This document shows positions 22,606 to 31,148 of a DNA stretch of 64,000 nt, in pieces; within the stretch, counting starts at the first letter, position 1; each line of letters starts with the position of its first letter. Position numbers and translations under genes: made by a program. This DNA is from Pilaira anomala (taxonomy: Eukaryota > Mucoromycota > Mucoromycetes > Mucorales > Mucoraceae), in NCBI GenBank assembly GCA_025716855.1, contig JAIXMQ010000075.1, forward strand, positions 59,608-123,607. The letters are read 5' to 3'. The notes beneath the pieces were generated by a model. The model worked only from the letters and a program-made list of their open reading frames with translations, did no database searches and had not been told where the DNA came from.

Positions 22606-23934
22606 ATGAAAACACCATCCCAACAACTCGCTTCATTAATCTATGCTTGCCCCGAATGTGCTGACACCAAAAGTGAAGGACGGAATCTTCGTTCGCATTT
22701 ACAAAAAGTGCATAACATGAGCGTGCCTGGGTTACGACGTGGTCAACGCTTTTATGACACTGCTAACTATGCGTTTGTAAAAATGAGCGGCAGTGTAAAG
22801 CATGGTAGTATCCTAGAGCGATTCGCTTGTCCATCTTGTGTTAATCACTTTGGAAATATGAAAGACTACAAAGACCACTTGCAGACACATATTATACCCT
22901 CTTCTGATGACACAACACACAACTCAAAACGGCAACGTAAAAGCGTCGTTGCCATCCCCTCCCGAAGAAAAAACAATTTTGTAACCTTTTCCACAACATC
23001 TTATTTGAACCCACCTAATTCTCTTAGATTCCCCCAAAATGTAGTTGATTCCCTCAAATCAATCCTGGATATTGAAACATGCACAGCGAATGAAACTAAC
23101 TTTGATTCATTGAAAAGCTTTCCAGTCGTGCAATCGTTTTTAAGCGCTACATTGAAGCAATCGTTGGATGATTTACCCCGATTTGTTTGGACGGAACAGC
23201 TCAATATCAATACCCAAGATGAAAAATACCTCTGCAACACGATCAAGTTTTTGTTGACCAACTTTGCCAATAATTGCTCTACGATAGCCATTCAAACCAA
23301 ACCTTACAAGGATTACGAACGCACATTTTGGATTGAACATGTCGTGCCTATCTTCCACATTTTCTCAAAACAAACAGGAATGCTATCATTCAATTGGTGT
23401 GAAGTTGAAAATAAGCACCATGCCTTGGAGGATATGGATGGGCGGCTTCAAAAAGGAAATTTACGGTTTGTTGATGGTCTCGGTCATGACAAAAGCGGCA
23501 TTGAAAGAGTGTCTATGGAAGGTTCATCTGGCGAACGCACAGTGGACCTGGATAAGACAATCGATGACAGTATTAAGCAGCTCAGCTCTCTTATCTCTAT
23601 GCTCAAAGGTATTGCTAATTCCCATCTGAATGCAAACTTTGATACACTTTTGGCAACAAAAGTCTTTGGTATACAAACCATCAAAACTCATATTGTCTTA
23701 TCTGAAATTAAATTTAAGGACGATGGCTCTTTCACATATCAGGAAATGCGTTCTGCTGAAATACCAACAACCTACACGCAAAGGAACAAATGGCTAAAGG
23801 TGTTTGAAATACTTTGTTATTTGTTTATAGCTATGAAAGATCAACATATAAACTATGAGGCTCTGGAAGATGAAGAGCAAGGAGCAATATTGGTTGTCCC
23901 AGGGAACACTATACGTTCAAAACTTGCGCCCTGA
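22606..23934 (+). CDS. Orphan protein: two C2H2 fingers plus nuclease-like C-terminal region
   Basis: 442 residues in one uninterrupted exon. Seen: two C2H2 zinc fingers (C15-C18-H31-H36; C75-C78-H91-H95), a basic linker (KRQRKSVVAIPSRRK), then about 300 residues of mixed alpha/beta sequence with FWIEHVVPIFHIF, a W-C-E-V-E strand, FVDGLGHDKSGIERVSMEGS (a D then E-x-x-x-M-E-x-S arrangement), a long helix (DDSIKQLSSLISMLKG) and a final part (TKVFGIQTIKTHIVLSEI; AEIPTTYTQRNKWLKVFE). Inference from layout: the C-terminal region resembles an expanded mucoralean family with a possible PD-(D/E)XK-type fold that also appears, broken, near 30 and 40.5 kb. Unlike those copies this one is intact, suggesting recent activity or selection. 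It sits directly behind a 9-bp repeat array. Candidate role: DNA-binding protein of a mobile or selfish element. Function not established. Confidence 0.75.
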   Translation: MKTPSQQLASLIYACPECADTKSEGRNLRSHLQKVHNMSVPGLRRGQRFYDTANYAFVKMSGSVKHGSILERFACPSCVNHFGNMKDYKDHLQTHIIPSSDDTTHNSKRQRKSVVAIPSRRKNNFVTFSTTSYLNPPNSLRFPQNVVDSLKSILDIETCTANETNFDSLKSFPVVQSFLSATLKQSLDDLPRFVWTEQLNINTQDEKYLCNTIKFLLTNFANNCSTIAIQTKPYKDYERTFWIEHVVPIFHIFSKQTGMLSFNWCEVENKHHALEDMDGRLQKGNLRFVDGLGHDKSGIERVSMEGSSGERTVDLDKTIDDSIKQLSSLISMLKGIANSHLNANFDTLLATKVFGIQTIKTHIVLSEIKFKDDGSFTYQEMRSAEIPTTYTQRNKWLKVFEILCYLFIAMKDQHINYEALEDEEQGAILVVPGNTIRSKLAP

Positions 23935-24264
23935 ACATGAATTGGAAATAATGATAAAAAAAAAGTAATTCAAAAAAAAAAAGTCCGTTTACTCTTGAGG
24001 ATTAACTCATATTCATTATTAATAAAAAGTGTAAAGATATTCAAGTGTTTGCATGTCATTACAGTTGAACAGGCGAGATATTGGGCAGTTGTGGAGATAC
24101 GAATAACTTATACGGTTCATAGTTAGTCTCCTATTTGATCAATAAACTGAGATTGTCACACTCATGTAAAAAGAAGTAATGATATAGCAGTTTAGTTCCT
24201 ATAGTTACTCCCCCCCCCCTTTTTTTTTTTTTTTGGTTTCCAAAAGGACTATCTTTTAAGGGGA
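23935..24264. other. Spacer after orphan zinc-finger gene, no gene seen
   Basis: AT-rich, with a short C10/T14 tract at about 24210-24234. It separates the stop at 23934 from the start of the complex repeat. Confidence 0.5.
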
Positions 24265-25255
24265 AAAAATATTTAAACGATTCGAAACGATTCGAAACGA
24301 TTCGAAACAGTTCGAAACGATTTGGAACGATTTGGAACGATTTGGAACGATTTGGACGATTTGAAATGCTTGCAGGTTGTTCGAAAAAAAAAAAAAAAAA
24401 AAAACGACCTGAAAAAGGAAATCGTTTCGAATCATTTCGAATCTTTTCGAATCGTTTCGAATCGTTCAATTTCTAACTTTGAAGAAAAAAATGGCGGTTA
24501 AAACGATTTAAACGATTTAAACGATTTAAACGATTTAAACGATTTAAACGATTTAAACGATTTAAACGATTTGAACGATTTGAACGATTTGAACGATTTG
24601 AACGATTTGAACGATTTGAACGATTTAAACGATTTGGAACGATTTAGACGATTTGAAATGCTTGCTGGTTGTTCGAAAAAAAAAAAAAAAAAAAAAACGA
24701 CCTGAAAAAGGAAATCGTTTCGAATCATTTCGAATCGTTTAACTTTGAAAAAAAAAATGGCGGTTAAACAATTTAAACGATTTAAACGATTTGAACGATT
24801 TAAACGATTTGGAACGATTTGGAACGATTTAGACGATTTGAAATGCTTGCAGGTTGTTCGAAAAAAAAAAAAAGACCTGAAAAAGGAAATCGTTTCGAAT
24901 AGTTTCGAATCGTTTAAATCGTTTTTTTTCTTCAAAGTTAGAAATTGAACGATTCGAAACGATTCGAAAAGATTCGAAACTATTCGAAACGATTTCCTTT
25001 TTCAGGTCTTTTTTTTTTTCGAACAACCTGCAAGCATTTCAAATCGTCTAAATCGTTCCAAATCGTTTAAATCGTTCAAATCGTTCAAATCATTTAAATC
25101 GTTTAAATCGTTTAAGTCGTTTAAATCGTTTTAACCGCCATTTTTTTCTTCAAAGTTAGAAATTGAACGAGTTGAACGATTCGAAACTATTCGAAACAAT
25201 TTCCTTTTTCAGGTCTTTTTTTTTTTTTTTTTTTTTTTTTCGAACAACCTGCTGG
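24265..25255. repeat. Complex repeat: 9/10-bp arrays in a module with three direct and two inverted copies
   Basis: Arrays of (G/A)AACGATTT and AACGATTCGA (about 9-10 bp period) alternate with a conserved block AAATGCTTGC(A/T)GGTTGTTCG, an A run, then GACCTGAAAAAGGAAATCGT, more ATCGTTTCGA units, and CTTTGAAGAAAAAAATGGCG. The block GAAATGCTTGC...TTCG occurs forward at about 24363, 24655 and 24839 and inverted at about 25019 and 25240. Orientation flips at about 24,937, giving a palindrome with arms of roughly 85 bp (24837-24920 against 24955-25042). No protein-coding gene is present; predicted frames are Lys-Ser-Phe or Asn-Asp-Leu repeats. Confidence 0.9.
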
Positions 25256-25274
25256 TATATCCAAAGCAAATATA

Positions 25275-26181
25275 GGGGGCTTCAATCCCACACTTAAAAC
25301 TTAAAATTTAAAAACTGGATCGGAAAATATAAAATCCATCCAATAAATTCTTTGAGATTTTTTTTTAAGTTTTAAGGACCTGAAGTAGGGTCCTTAAAGC
25401 CTAAAAAAAAAAAATACACAATTACAAAACCAATTTTTTTTTATTATTACTTATTTAAAATGGTTTTTACCATTATGCACCTCAGCTCAGGACCTGCTCT
25501 CAGCTTCCCGAAATGGCTTACTCGTGGAAACAGCGAGGCTTGCTGCTTCCTGTTGTTGCTCCTGCCCATACTCCTGGTTCATTTCAGGCATGTTATTCGA
25601 CACGTTATCAGGAATATGGGCACCATAACCACAAGACAAGATTAGCATGGACCCTCTGTTGTGGATGTAGTCGACCATATGTCAATGAAGGTTAGACTGG
25701 AGGAGGAGAAATTTGAGTGGGAAAAGGCGAACAGTGAAAGGAACCAGAAAAGAGAAGACGAGAATCTCAGGTTGGAAAAGCTTCGTGCAGTACTAGATAC
25801 TTTACAAGAGTATGCACGAAGCAAACGTCTTGAGTGACGAAGAGTATAAAGAGAGGGTGGATAGACAGGTGGAGATTTTAAATAAAATCGAATAAATAAA
25901 AACCTGTTTGATTTTGTTAATTATATATATATCTATTCAATATCTTCTTTGGGCATCTGGGATCACATTTGGTAATAAAAAAAAGTTAACATTATACAAT
26001 TTAGTAATATAATAAAATATTGGCTTGGAAAACTGATACGCATATTTGAAGACAATAAGTTTTAAGTATTAAGTAACCCCTTCAAACCGCAGAAAAATCT
26101 CAAAAAATTTATTGGATAGGAATTATATATTTTCCAATTCAGTTTTAAGTTTTAAGTTTAAAGTTGCGGATTGAAACCCCC
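25275..26181. mobile_element. Short inverted-repeat element (TIRs about 90 bp), non-autonomous
   Basis: Left end 25275-25364 begins GGGGGCTTCAATCC and runs through repeated ACTTAAAA into a shared tail CCAATAAATT(C/T)TTTGAGA. Right end 26092-26181 is its inverted partner, ending GGATTGAAACCCCC. Arms match over about 90 bp with a modest number of differences. Both ends are flanked by TA (25273-25274, 26182-26183). The interior (about 730 bp) holds only a coiled-coil gene remnant, so the copy is not autonomous. A third, shorter copy of the terminal sequence lies at 30828-30864 beyond the transposase gene. Confidence 0.75.
25646..25837 (+). pseudogene. Coiled-coil C-terminal remnant inside the short element
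   Basis: After an acceptor-like ATTAG, one frame runs open to a TGA at 25835 and encodes about 60 residues of highly charged coiled coil (MKVRLEEEKFEWEKANSERN, then LRLEKLRAVLDTLQEYARS). Element-borne Myb/SANT-type DNA-binding proteins often end in such a helix. The N-terminal domain is missing and upstream frames are closed, so this is a fragment. Confidence 0.45.
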
Positions 26182-26379
26182 TATTATTAAGATGAAAGGG
26201 TTCATGTTCACAGTAAAATAATAAATTAAGAGCTGTAGAAGGAGATATCAGTACAACAAATAAAAAAAAAATACAAAAGATTTATAACAGTATTTAAATA
26301 CATTTTAAATAACCTCAATTTGTGTGTTTATCTTCTATTTAATACACAACAATTCTATACAAAAAAAAAAAAAAAAAAA

Positions 26380-27356
26380 ATGGCCGTAACAAAATCTAAT
26401 TCAGTTCTTCGGGAGCGTGGGATATGGACTGACAAAAGACGAGTTATCGCAATTAGAACTGCCATGAAACTGTATCCTTATGACATCAAGCAAAGAAAAG
26501 AAAGATCTGAGGCGTGGAATAAAATTAGAGCCACAGTAAATAGTTATCCTCCCCTAGATAGACCATTATCAATGGATGTAATTCGTAAATATCTCGACTA
26601 CATTACTAGAACCGGCAAAATACAAGCTAAAGAAAACAAGCAAAACTCTGAAACCGGTAACCCTTTGGGCAACTTACAAGCCGAGTTACAAGCAATCTCT
26701 ATAGACTTTAAGAATATGGTAAAAAAAAAATATGCTTGATATTAGAATAACGGTTTTAATTTTTTTTTTTTTTTTTTTACTATCAATAGAGACAAGAAAC
26801 ATTGAATGTAAGTTCCGCAGTAAAGGAAAGTGAAGCGCAATATGGTGCTGAAAAACGTAGGAAACAATTGAAACAAACACTCATAGCATTAACTGGTCAA
26901 AACCATGATTTGAGACCAGTCAAGTACCTCAAAGATATGAGCAAAGCCAATTTCAACGAAGATATCATTGATGATGAGGTAGTAGGTCCTAGTCCTGCAG
27001 TAATTGACACGGGTCTTATACCACAAGAAGATAAAGAAAGAATGGTGGATAATCGACTGGCAAATGCTACGGAAAGCCAGTCTTTGAAGCAGAAGAAAAA
27101 CATGATTGATGACTTGACCAAGAGACTTGAATCAGCTGAACAGCAAATCTCGGCAAACGAAACTGCGTTGAATGGGCTTTCGCAGTGTGTCGAGAAGGTC
27201 CAGAATGCTCTGCTTGATGTACAGCGTGTTAATAAGAGCATTCTGGACGGTCAAGCCCAAATAATACAGATGCTGATGCGCTTGAATCAGCCATACCCTC
27301 CCGTTTTTCTGCCACCACCACCACCTCCTCCACACCCCCCACAATCTCCACAATAA
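26380..27356 (+). CDS. Myb/SANT-like DNA-binding protein of a Harbinger-type element
   Basis: Two exons, 26380-26718 and 26790-27356, 301 residues (donor GTAAAA, acceptor CAATAG, frame kept). The ATG at 26380 follows an A20 run. Seen: RGIWTDKRRVIAIRTAMKLY and ERSEAWNKIRATVNSYPPL, with the conserved Trp residues and helices of a Myb/SANT-like fold; then NFNEDIIDDEVVG; a long coiled coil (KNMIDDLTKRLESAEQQISA...LNGLSQCVEKVQNALLDVQR) and a proline-rich end (PPPPPPPHPPQSP). Known: PIF/Harbinger transposons carry a second gene for a Myb-like protein that binds the element ends and brings in the transposase. Here it is convergent with the transposase gene, 65 bp between stops, which supports the pairing. 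Both frames are intact. Confidence 0.78.
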
Positions 27357-27421
27357 AATGTAATATAATAATTTTTTTTTCTTTTTTTTTTTTATTATTA
27401 TTTTTTATTTATTAAACAAAA

Positions 27422-28585
27422 TTATCCGAGTAGAGATCTTATGCGATTGTCCGCGATTGTCTCGTTCTCGGATTCCAACAAAATTATATATTCTTCTAAA
27501 GTAGGTGGTAGTACACCAAAATACTGACTGGTTTTGCTAGTACCTTTGATGCACACCTCTATATTCTTGAACAGAGTGGCTACGAAATAATTCATTCCCA
27601 CCCGACTTTGGTAAAGTCTCTGGTGAGATTCAAGCTGTAAATTCGAAAACAGACTGGTGACATGGCCAAACTCCCATTCAACCGCAATTCGAGCTTTCGC
27701 CATGTTCTGGTTGACTTGCTCAAGGTCAGGAATCTGCAATATTTCCCGTTCACTGAAAGGACTACAGATAACGTCCGTGGTAACATACGCCAAGTCACCA
27801 TAAATATAATACATATCTTCGCCATACGCACGAAGATCTAAAACTTCACGAAGTTTTTCAGCAATATTGCTGTAATCGGCAAGTTTTTTGTCATGGATTG
27901 TTCCATAGTACGGTCCAAACAAACTTGCTGTAATGCCATCGGGAGTGACAATAGATTGAAATCTAAGTTGATGATCCCGACTATGACCACTATAATTAAT
28001 AATTTGATCAATTCTTGGGCGTGCAATTTCCAAGGATGACCCATCTATGAATCCAACAGTGCCAGGGTAATAGTTCTCGGTTTTATCAGAGATTGCCTTG
28101 CTGAATTTCTTGATATTTGTCAAGCTGAAATGCAACCTGTTAAACATCATTTTTGGGGCATATTTGCAAAACAAGAGATGAAGCATTGAGTTAAAGATGG
28201 TGCACAGATCAGTCTTATGGATGCCAAACATACTTTCCAAATCTTCGTATGTAATTGGTACAGCAAGTCGTTTCAACATAACTGCAAGTGCTTCTACATT
28301 ACCAAGATGGAAGCATTGTGGCTCACCATATCTGAATGTAATAGTATCAGGCAAACCAAGGACGTTCGTAATTTTTACCATTTCAAAATAAGTGAACCGA
28401 AAATTAGCCCTCGATTTATGGTCAGTAAAGCGAGCAAAGTCAAGGCGTTCACTACCGGGTAATCTTGGTAATATCTTCTGATGTCCTTCAAAGTCCATGT
28501 GCTCTTCGGTTGCCATATCATCATCGATAAAATCTTGAACTGATGGGTCAAAAGCGATTTGAAAAGAGTTGGTAGGATAGCTCAT
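27422..28585 (-). CDS. PIF/Harbinger-like DDE transposase (DDE_Tnp_4 family)
   Basis: 387 residues, one uninterrupted exon. Known role: RNase-H-fold DDE transposase that cuts and rejoins element ends. Seen: N-terminal helix-turn-helix-like region (NVEALAVMLKRLAVPITYED, MFGIHKTDLCTIFNSML), then the catalytic core with VGFIDGSSLEIARP (D181), the GHSRDHQLRFQSIVTPDG block, SLFGPYYGTIHDKKL, IYGDLAYVTT (D264) and ARIAVEWEFGHV (E303), followed by a helical tail (VGMNYFVATLFKNIEVCI). The D-D-E spacing and the H/R-containing block after the first Asp match the PIF/Harbinger-type superfamily. Together with the convergent Myb-like gene it forms the classical two-gene arrangement. All three catalytic acids are present, so the enzyme may be active. 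Confidence 0.88.
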   Translation of the reverse strand: MSYPTNSFQIAFDPSVQDFIDDDMATEEHMDFEGHQKILPRLPGSERLDFARFTDHKSRANFRFTYFEMVKITNVLGLPDTITFRYGEPQCFHLGNVEALAVMLKRLAVPITYEDLESMFGIHKTDLCTIFNSMLHLLFCKYAPKMMFNRLHFSLTNIKKFSKAISDKTENYYPGTVGFIDGSSLEIARPRIDQIINYSGHSRDHQLRFQSIVTPDGITASLFGPYYGTIHDKKLADYSNIAEKLREVLDLRAYGEDMYYIYGDLAYVTTDVICSPFSEREILQIPDLEQVNQNMAKARIAVEWEFGHVTSLFSNLQLESHQRLYQSRVGMNYFVATLFKNIEVCIKGTSKTSQYFGVLPPTLEEYIILLESENETIADNRIRSLLG

Positions 28586-29009
28586 TTTTTTTTGGAATAG
28601 TTTTAATAAAGTTGAAAAAGGTACAAATAAATATCTCTATCTCTATAAGCAATCCTTTCTGTTGAAGTTGTTTGAACTACGCAAATAAAAGGGTTACGTG
28701 TCCTGTTTTCGTGTAACGAAGTCCTCGAAAAAAAAAAAAGCCGTATTTTTGAAGTGGTTCTCTTATCCACATTTGAACAACTCAAATTCCAATGTCTAAT
28801 AATAACTATTTTCTCAACACGCCCTCTCATCTTGAACTGATGTTCTTGATTTCTTTTGTTTTCTCTCTTTTGGGGAGAAAACGGAAGGGGTAGAGGCAGA
28901 GGTAGAAGAACCCTCATCACTAGACAAGTCAAGATCTTCATCATCATCTCGAATAGTATAGTATCTTTTGAGAGAGCTATTACACTGCATTTGAGTGGAA
29001 CTGGGGTCA
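28586..29009. other. Spacer between transposase gene and decayed nuclease-like gene
   Basis: About 420 bp between two starts pointing apart. Minus-strand frames at 28603-29221 overlap the downstream coding-like sequence and show no domain. Nothing further is called. Confidence 0.4.
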
Positions 29010-30666
29010 ATGAGAGCTGCGTTTGAAAGTATAGAGGAGAATAACCCATTCAGCGATGCGCGAGAAAACCTTCGAAGAATGAGAAAGGACATCAATGAAG
29101 CTTTGACAGTCAATGATGAAGAGACAGTAACCGTAACAACAAAGGTTTTGCAAGACTGGCAAAAAATCAAGAAAATTCTTGTCCCTAAAAAGGATAAGAA
29201 TCTATCCGTTGTCAATAACAATAACTATGGCAACATGTTAATCGCGCAGCCAAATAATACAAGAATTGTGATTCATAACAACACTGATCCTGCAACAAAT
29301 TCTATCAGTGTATTTCCAAAAAAAAAACACAATATGGAAGACCCAGAAGATGTCGATAGCTCAGGAAATGGAACTTGGGAGAGTCATGAAAAACCAAAAA
29401 AAAAAAAAAAAAAAAAGAAAGTATATAAATGCCTATTTGAGTGGCTATTATGGTGAAACCGACTTTGGAAACATGGAAGGACAACACTCATACTGGAAAG
29501 TAAACGACATCGACGCGACAAAGCCCTTCGTCAGTCTAGACAAGCGTCAGCTGAAGGAGCCCAGCAAAGAAAATTCTTGTCTAACAGTCGGGTGTTGTCA
29601 TTATCCTTTATATTCTTATTCTCCCTTGCAAACAATTGCGTATTATCCAAGTTACCCCCCTGATCATCAAAAGGTCATATTACGAAGTCTTAATTCCAAA
29701 CAGCATTTGAAACCAATTGATCCTGAAGTGATGATTGCATGTCAACAAATGCATAGTATTTTAATTAATGACGAAATGACTTTGGACGAAGCAGAAGAGG
29801 CCATTGATCGAATTAAAGGCAACAAGCCAGAATACATGTGTCAAAATTGTAACAAAAAATTGTATCAAATCTGTCAATCAAATTCTTTAACAGACACAAC
29901 TCCAACAATCAAACACAAGGAGAAGCTACACTTATTATTGAAAATATTCTTCCTTACCACCTGAATAATTGTATTGTTTCTCGAATTGTGAATCTGTTAA
30001 ATTAGAATGGTAACTACCCAAAAATGGTTTCTCTATTTTAATTCGAATACTAACCAATTATCAAGGCTAACCTACAGATTGTCTCTGCCATCCGATGGCC
30101 AGATCATGATTCCAGACTTGGCGCTTTTTATTGAACCTAATTCAGGCCCCCAATACGAGTTGTTCTTTGTAGAAGTAAAGAGAAAAGGCAATTACCAGAA
30201 TAACCACTTGGAAGATGACCTAGTTAAACTAGGAAAAGAGATGCATACGGCGTTGAACAAGTTGGTGAAGAAGAAGGTTATAAATCCTGAAGTTGTTGGA
30301 TTACTAGTAGAAGGTAATTAATATCAAGATATTGCTTTTAATACACAATAACTAAAGTACTTTGAGCAGATTGTTTGCGCAGTTGCCTATAAAATGAATT
30401 TGGAATATAACGACGGGCAATAGCGGATGATTGAAATAAGCCGATTTTACTTTACAAGAGAAACTGTTGATGATATTCTCTTGATACCAGCGATTGTCAC
30501 AAAACTCAACCAAATTAAGGACATTATTGAGACGACCATCACTAACATATATCGTTGTATCAGTGGCGATGAAGCGTTGGTTGATTTGACTCCGTATACC
30601 CTCCAAGCATGTAAAACACCCGTCTCCATATCGGTACAAATGATAACGAGTGCAGATGATATATAA
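29010..30666 (+). pseudogene. Decayed member of an expanded mucoralean family with PD-(D/E)XK-like motif
   Basis: Coding-like sequence in at least four pieces. 29010-about 29400 (MRAAFESIEENNPFSDAREN...) runs into a roughly 22-A tract, after which the reading continues only in another frame (KYINAYLSGYYGETDFGNME...). Near 29890-29910 the frame shifts again (to QGEATLIIENILPYHLNNCI) and stops. 30007-30314 reads SLPSDGQIMIPDLALF...YELFFVEVKRKG, a P-D-x(n)-E-V-K pattern typical of PD-(D/E)XK nuclease folds, followed by the helix EDDLVKLGKEMHTALNKLV and a G|GTAATT donor. The rest (AVAYKMNLEY, then RMIEISRFYFTRETVDDI) is split by an in-frame TAG at about 30421. Breaks: homopolymer slip, frameshift, phase clash and nonsense codon. 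Family role unknown; it lies between transposase and the orphan terminal repeat. Confidence 0.6.
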
Positions 30667-30827
30667 AAAAACAAAACTATTTTATTCAAAGTAAAAAACA
30701 AGAATAAAAATAAGTAAAGAAAAATACAAGAATATAATTTGAGTTTAATATTTTCACCATTTGTTAATTGCTAATCTAAATTAGTGTTACTGGTTATGTT
30801 ATGTTTTATTAAATCGTTTATACTCTA

Positions 30828-30864
30828 TAAAGTTTTAAGTTTTAAGTTGCGGATTGAAACCCCC
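30828..30864 (-). repeat. Third copy of the element terminal repeat (orphan right end)
   Basis: About 37 bp matching the ends at 25275 and 26181: AAGTTTTAAGTTTTAAG then TTGCGGATTGAAACCCCC, in the orientation of a right end. It is flanked by TTA, as expected for Harbinger target sites. No separate left partner was seen between 26.2 and 30.8 kb, so 25275-30864 may have been one larger element or a nest of two. Confidence 0.75.
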
Positions 30865-31148
30865 TTATATATATCCTTGAAGTGCAAGAATTTCTATATA
30901 AGTGATAAGCACAGCCCTCCTTCATGGAGAAGAGTATACTAATATATTCTTCCAGGATCCATATTCCACTAGGCCATGTTTTTTATTACTCTCTTTTTTT
31001 TTTTTTAACCCTGCATCTTATGAAAGGGATTTTACTATCTGTACATACATAGAGTATTCTCAAATGCAAAACATTCTTTTGTAATGCATATGTATATGGA
31101 GGGTTATATTTTATTTGTAACAAATTTAATAATTTATCGCTATAGACA

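Noticed and set aside
22327..22626. Minus-strand open frame of repeated N-D-L and plus-strand K-S-F frame
   Set aside because: Translations of the 9-bp array, period three codons; no coding evidence outside the array.
22505..25205. Short regularly repeated words suggesting a CRISPR array
   Set aside because: The 9-bp units abut with no unique spacers, the genome is fungal and no cas genes are present.
26160..26181. TTGCGGATTGAAACCCCC resembling a tRNA B box or T-arm
   Set aside because: It recurs as a transposon terminal repeat at 25275 and 30864, and no A box or cloverleaf accompanies it.
28603..29221. Minus-strand open frames of 135-148 codons
   Set aside because: They overlap coding-like plus-strand sequence, contain no domain, and their translation looks like an antisense shadow.
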